Origin: Clitopilus passeckerianus
Lineage: Eukaryota; Basidiomycota; Agaricomycetes; Agaricales; Entolomataceae
Length of the DNA: 64,000 bases
Direction of reading: 5' to 3'
Assembly: GCA_944990035.1 (NCBI GenBank)
Contig: CALYLX010000039.1
Coordinates: forward strand, 1 to 64,000
Part shown: one piece after another, positions 60,209-64,000 of the stretch
Layout: every line of letters starts with the position of its first letter
How positions within the stretch are numbered: position 1 is the first letter of the stretch
Notes under the pieces: generated by a model
The model's database searches: none
What the model saw: only the letters and a program-made list of their open reading frames with translations
Told to the model about the DNA's origin: nothing
Made by a program: the position numbers and the translations under genes

Positions 60209-60665
60209 CTAGTGGTATGCTTTGCCTCCAAGTGGTCGGCCGAGGTGTATCCATGATGCTTTTGGTCGTGGTGGTGGAGAGGTTATACGCGGTGCTTGAC
60301 GCGTTCGCGAAGAGCTGCGTCGCTTCCTATTGCTTGTCTGTATCTGCGCCCAAGTATTAGTCGGGCGGTCATCAACCAGGGGTGTTGAACACATACCTTA
60401 TGACGAAGCAAGATAAGCTTGGCCATGTTGGCTGGAGGCCCACTCTCCCGGAAGGGATTGCCTGATAACACAAAAAAGAAAGTGGTTCGATGAGTGCGCA
60501 GCGGGGGTATATATAAGCGAACGTACGTGAGGCGACATATGCAAGACCAGCTTCATGTGCGTCGAGAGGTTCGTCAACGGCCATGAGCGAAGCCCATAGA
60601 GCGGGCATAAATACATAGACGAAGACCAAGGCCGCTATTGAGCTTAGAAACATGAGGGCCAACAT
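60209..60665 (-). CDS. Small single-helix membrane protein, unknown
   Basis: The ATG at 60663-60665 starts MLALMFLSSIAALVFVYVFM, a clear membrane helix, then PALWASLMAVDEPLDAHEAG and LAYVAS. A GTACGT to TATCAG intron leads to RNPFRESGPPANMAKLILLR followed by HK. A second intron (GTATGT to GCGCAG, with a CTAAT branch site) then gives a basic, Ser/Arg-rich tail ending at 60209. Without this intron, another frame (RYRQAIGSDAALRERVKHRV) would stop at 60283, and it looks more protein-like. The C terminus is therefore open. The gene is divergent from TAZ1. I do not recognise the family. Confidence 0.5.
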
Positions 60666-60902
60666 TGTGACTCGCGCCTATGGGAACGCGCGGGCAAGCC
60701 ACCTCGAACAGTGAGGGGAAGGGGATGAACAGCGTACAGAGAGACCCCAATGGGAAATCCGCCAGTTTTTGTTGGGGGACCAACCGTCGAAACGAACGAC
60801 AATTGGCTTACGTAACTAAACTTTGATGACGGTTGTCCCCTTTCGTGATTTCTGGTATGAAGCGGAAATTCAAGTTGCCGATGTCCCCACTTACAATTCC
60901 TT

Positions 60903-62112
60903 ATGGCTGCCTCTTTCCTGTCCACCGCGACGATCACATCGGTGGGTCTCGTATGCAAGGCTGTGTTCAATCTCGGAATAGCCTCAGTTACAGTCAATGG
61001 ACTACATAACCTCAGAACTGCTCTCGAGAGCAACAGAAGGACTAATGGCCATGGCGTCGTAACTGGTAAGAACATCAAAATGGAACATCTGCCCTGAATT
61101 CACAAATTTTAGTGTCAAATCACATCTCAACGTGAGGGAAAAAGCTTTCGCATCGTTCCTGTTCTTCATGCTGTTTCCAGGCTAGACGACCCACTTACAT
61201 GGGGTGTACTCCCAGCAAGATACTATCTCAGTTCTCGAACTACTCGCTGGGCTCTAGGGGCTTCTGACATCATGTTCACCAACCCGTGAGTCTGCTCTCC
61301 GCCACCTGCAAATCCACAGAGGGAGCCAACTTGTCCGCCACTGCAAGCTAGTGTGTTCTCGACCTTCTTTAGGCTAGGGCAAACTATCGAAACTTTCCGG
61401 GGTAAAGGCGTCAACCAACCCGCGGTTGATCTCGCCATCGAGAAGCTGGACCAGGGAGGTTGGGTACGTCAACGAAATTCCTTGTCGGAATGCGGTCACA
61501 CCACCTAACACATCAACAAATCCTATTCATTAGGTGCACCTCTATGGGGAAGGTAAAGTCAACCAGTCCAACCAGCTGCCCAGAGACGAACATGGGGTAG
61601 CCCACCTTCCTCGATTCAAGTGGGGCGTGTAAGTTCTTGGACTGAATACTAATATCCCCACTTCGGACTCATTTCTCAATTGCGACAGCGGCCGAATACT
61701 GATGGAAACGGCCAAACCACCAACTGTGATTCCAATATGGCTCACCGGCTTCGACACACTCATGCCTGAAGGACGCAAGTTTCCGTTCAAGTACTTCCCC
61801 CGACCTGGTGCTCAACTCAGCGTTACATTCGGCGATCCGATACCTGCAGACCTCATACACGCCGCACTATCGAAGCTTGGGGCTGGGTTCCCCCCTCTAG
61901 AAGATGACACCCAGCTCCCGTCTTCCAAGGGCTGGATGGGGGGCGAAGTAACGTCAACACTGGAGAAGACCCTTCCTCCGAGTGATGTTGACCAACGGAC
62001 ACTGGAAATACTCGAGATACGTTCAGAAGTCACTACCATAATTCACGACAGCGTAGAGGCTCTTGGTAGATCTATTTGTGGTGATACCCTCACTCGGACA
62101 AAGGATAATTAG
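60903..62112 (+). CDS. TAZ1: Tafazzin (cardiolipin transacylase)
   Basis: Tafazzin remodels cardiolipin acyl chains in mitochondrial membranes. The ATG at 60903 begins MAASFLSTATITSVGLVCKA, a membrane-association segment. The acyltransferase motif is VSNHISTLDDPLTWG (HX4D), split by an intron within Thr. Next are ARYYLSSRTTRWALGASDIM, FTNPLFSTFFRLGQTIETFR, GKGVNQPAVDLAIEKL, then WVHLYGEGKVNQ (second acyltransferase motif) and LPRFKWGVGRILMETAKPP. PTVIPIWLTGFDTLMPEGRK follows. The C-terminal 100 residues have a hydrophilic insert. It converges on the antiporter gene with only 58 bases between the stops. Confidence 0.94.
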
Positions 62113-62170
62113 AAGTGTCAGCATTCGTCAATTGCATTTAATATAATGTTAGACATAGAGCTATCTATTT

Positions 62171-64000
62171 TTAATATAGACCTTGTTCCTCCAGCTCAAC
62201 TGGAATATTATATCGTTCCAGAATATGCTGCAACCTCTCGGACATCTGGTCTGGGGTTCCCTTCCTCGCCTGGTGCGTGCCGGTGGCATGTCCCTCGGGT
62301 TCATTTATGGTGTTCATCTGGGTGCCCGTACTATTGAGTGCCGCAGTTTGGTGGAGAGCGGCATACTGTCGGTGTTCTCGGGCAATGGCAAACTCGACAG
62401 TCGAACAAGTCCCCAGATGACGGATGTCTGTTTGGCCTGGGTAGAAGAACGCTGTAACGGCCTGCGGAAACATCAAACATTGAATGACGCCTCTAACTGA
62501 CATGCAAGAGGACGAAAAACGTACAATCATGACATAGAACACAACCATCATCATTCCTTCAGCCCAGTTCGTCTTCGCGTCGGCCGTAACGTAGTTGACC
62601 AAGAAGCAAGCGCCGAGAAGGACCCCAACCTCAAACAAGTTGAACACGAGTGTAAGAGGTTTCTGTGCACACCACGCGACGATAACGGTGAATGGCAACC
62701 AGAAGATGAAGAACTGGATGGCTAAGTCGATGGAGAGGCCCTTGGCTAGGGTGGAGATTGGCGATGGTGCGCCGACGTAGCGAGTGAAGTTGGCCCGGAT
62801 GAAATGTGCAGTTGAAAGGATTCCATCCGCAGAGTAGGAGACGAATGGTAGCACGATCAGGCCGAAGTACCTATGGGAATTGAGTAAATAGATACCACAA
62901 TAGGTAGAAACCAGCTTACTGGGGTTTCAACCCTAGCCTCTGCTCAACAGGGTGAATGTCGGTCACCAACTAAACATAGACTATCAGGTTTTTGAACCCC
63001 AAAAGAAGAAGTAGACGTCTTACAAATTCAGCAGTAACAGCAGTCATCGCAACCACAACGATGAGCATAACAATACAAATCCAAGAATCAATTTCGGGTT
63101 CCTCCTCTTCTAGACTTGCAATATCGGCTTTGAATGAATCAGGCGCTTCTTCGTCCATCGTGCTTGTTTCCCCAGGTGGGTTGTGAAGATAGAAACGGGA
63201 ACAGATGTAACTATGGATGGAAGCATCAGTATCAAGCCTGGTACGACAGCCCGATGGTGGAAGGACCTACACAATCAACAGGAAGATAGCCAAAGCCCGA
63301 CTGAGCTTTAACAAGTCACCACGAACAGCGTCGGTCAAATCGGCCTCGGCACGTTCCGTTTGAGTGGACACGAGGCGGTCAAGAGACTCGAAGAACGCAA
63401 GCGGTAGGAGCAGCGTCAAGGCACTGGAGAATTAACAAAAGAAATGAGTTAAAGGACAACAATTAGGATCCTGATTCACTTACCCCATGGTAAGGAGGGA
63501 ATGATTGAGGTGCACAAAGTGTGGGTGAAGTTCTTGGGACATGACGCGGGCACCACCAGTGATGAAGGCGGTCCCTGGAACTAATAGCAGGCGCAGAAGT
63601 ACAACGCCTACGACGGTGGATTGCAAAAGTCGAAGCCTGATTGATAGCGGATAGCGTGAGCATTTAGGCATGGGTGAGAGGAATAAATTATATTCTTACT
63701 CGCACTTGGTCAAGAGCACCAATGCTAGAGAAGCTTCCACGGCGCTTGAGGTAGGTCAGGAATACTGTCAGAAGATGGTAAAGGTAGGCGCTCACTTGTT
63801 CAACGAGATGATGATCAAGTCCCCTACAGCTCTGCCACAGTAAAGCGCGAGCTGTTCGCCTCCATAGTCCAGGAGTTTGCTCAGAGGGATGATAGCAAGG
63901 AAGTTGACTGATGAAACATGAGATAGAGCATATATTAAATTCTTGTCGACTCACGGATGAACTTGGCTATGTGCGAAACCTTGGAGAAATGGACTCCCCA
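62171..64000 (-). CDS. Divergent CAX/Vcx1-type cation/H+ antiporter (5' part off the window)
   Basis: This CaCA-superfamily antiporter runs past the right edge, so its N terminus is missing. The first repeat half reads VNFLAIIPLSKLLDYGGEQL and GDLIIISLNNAVEASLALVL followed by LTKCELRLLQSTVVG, as in Vcx1 but with N-N-A-V-E in place of G-N-A-V-E. The second half has GLIVLPFVSYSADGILSTAH where Vcx1 relatives have a GNAAEH-type alpha-2 motif. The rest is canonical: FFIFWLPFTVIVAW, LVFNLFEVGVLLGACFLVNY and KTNWAEGMMMVVFYVMI. A Gln/Thr-rich tail of about 70 residues ends at 62171. Vacuolar Ca2+/H+ exchange is the family role, but the changed alpha motifs make its ion and activity doubtful. Several short introns are present. 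Confidence 0.85.

Overview
The window is nuclear DNA of a filamentous basidiomycete, most likely an Agaricomycete. Genes are dense, on both strands, and cut by many introns of about 45-70 bases. The protein set includes families found mainly in mushroom-forming fungi (DUF6533- and DUF6534-type membrane proteins, a protein I read as DUF6741-like) together with plant-polysaccharide hydrolases and P450s. I see no rRNA, tRNA, CRISPR array, prophage or autonomous transposon. One 128-base foldback looks like a MITE relic.

Layout. 0.5-5.2 kb: Rab GTPase, ribosomal protein eS7 and the Hsp90 co-chaperone Cns1, all minus strand. 5.8-11.5 kb: two tandem secreted GH3 beta-xylosidases. 11.7-15.6 kb: two tandem membrane-anchored proteins of the heme-dependent oxidative N-demethylase-like family (DUF3445). 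15.9-20.0 kb: a secreted GH35 beta-galactosidase. 21.2-23.3 kb: a hexokinase. These five-plus genes form a carbon-use neighbourhood: the xylosidases release xylose, the galactosidase releases galactose, and hexokinase traps hexoses. Whether they are co-regulated cannot be seen here.

23.5-33 kb: mitoribosomal mS42-like protein and Ost2/DAD1 (divergent), a small Atg44/mitofissin-like gene hidden by introns, Gpc1, the tRNA deaminase Tad1 and a DUF6534 membrane protein. 33.4-43.2 kb: P450, a COMPASS subunit Shg1 gene (also hidden by introns), Hem12, Cdc14 and a second P450. 43.6-52 kb: the cell-cycle transcription factor Mbp1, mitoribosomal uL24m, a nucleoside transporter, a SnoaL-like protein and a DUF6741-like protein. 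52.4-64 kb: a DUF6533 membrane protein, the replication-checkpoint mediator Mrc1, a small membrane protein, tafazzin, and a divergent CAX-type antiporter that runs off the right edge.

Most genes are housekeeping genes in conserved single-copy families. The accessory parts are the glycoside hydrolases, the DUF3445 pair, the P450s and the DUF6533/6534 genes. I did not find a clear new multi-gene system. The best leads are two genes visible only after splicing (Atg44-like and Shg1-like), a Rab with a very large insert, a P450 whose heme cysteine lies in an 11-base exon, an antiporter with an altered second alpha-repeat, paired MCB boxes in front of MBP1, and the foldback element.
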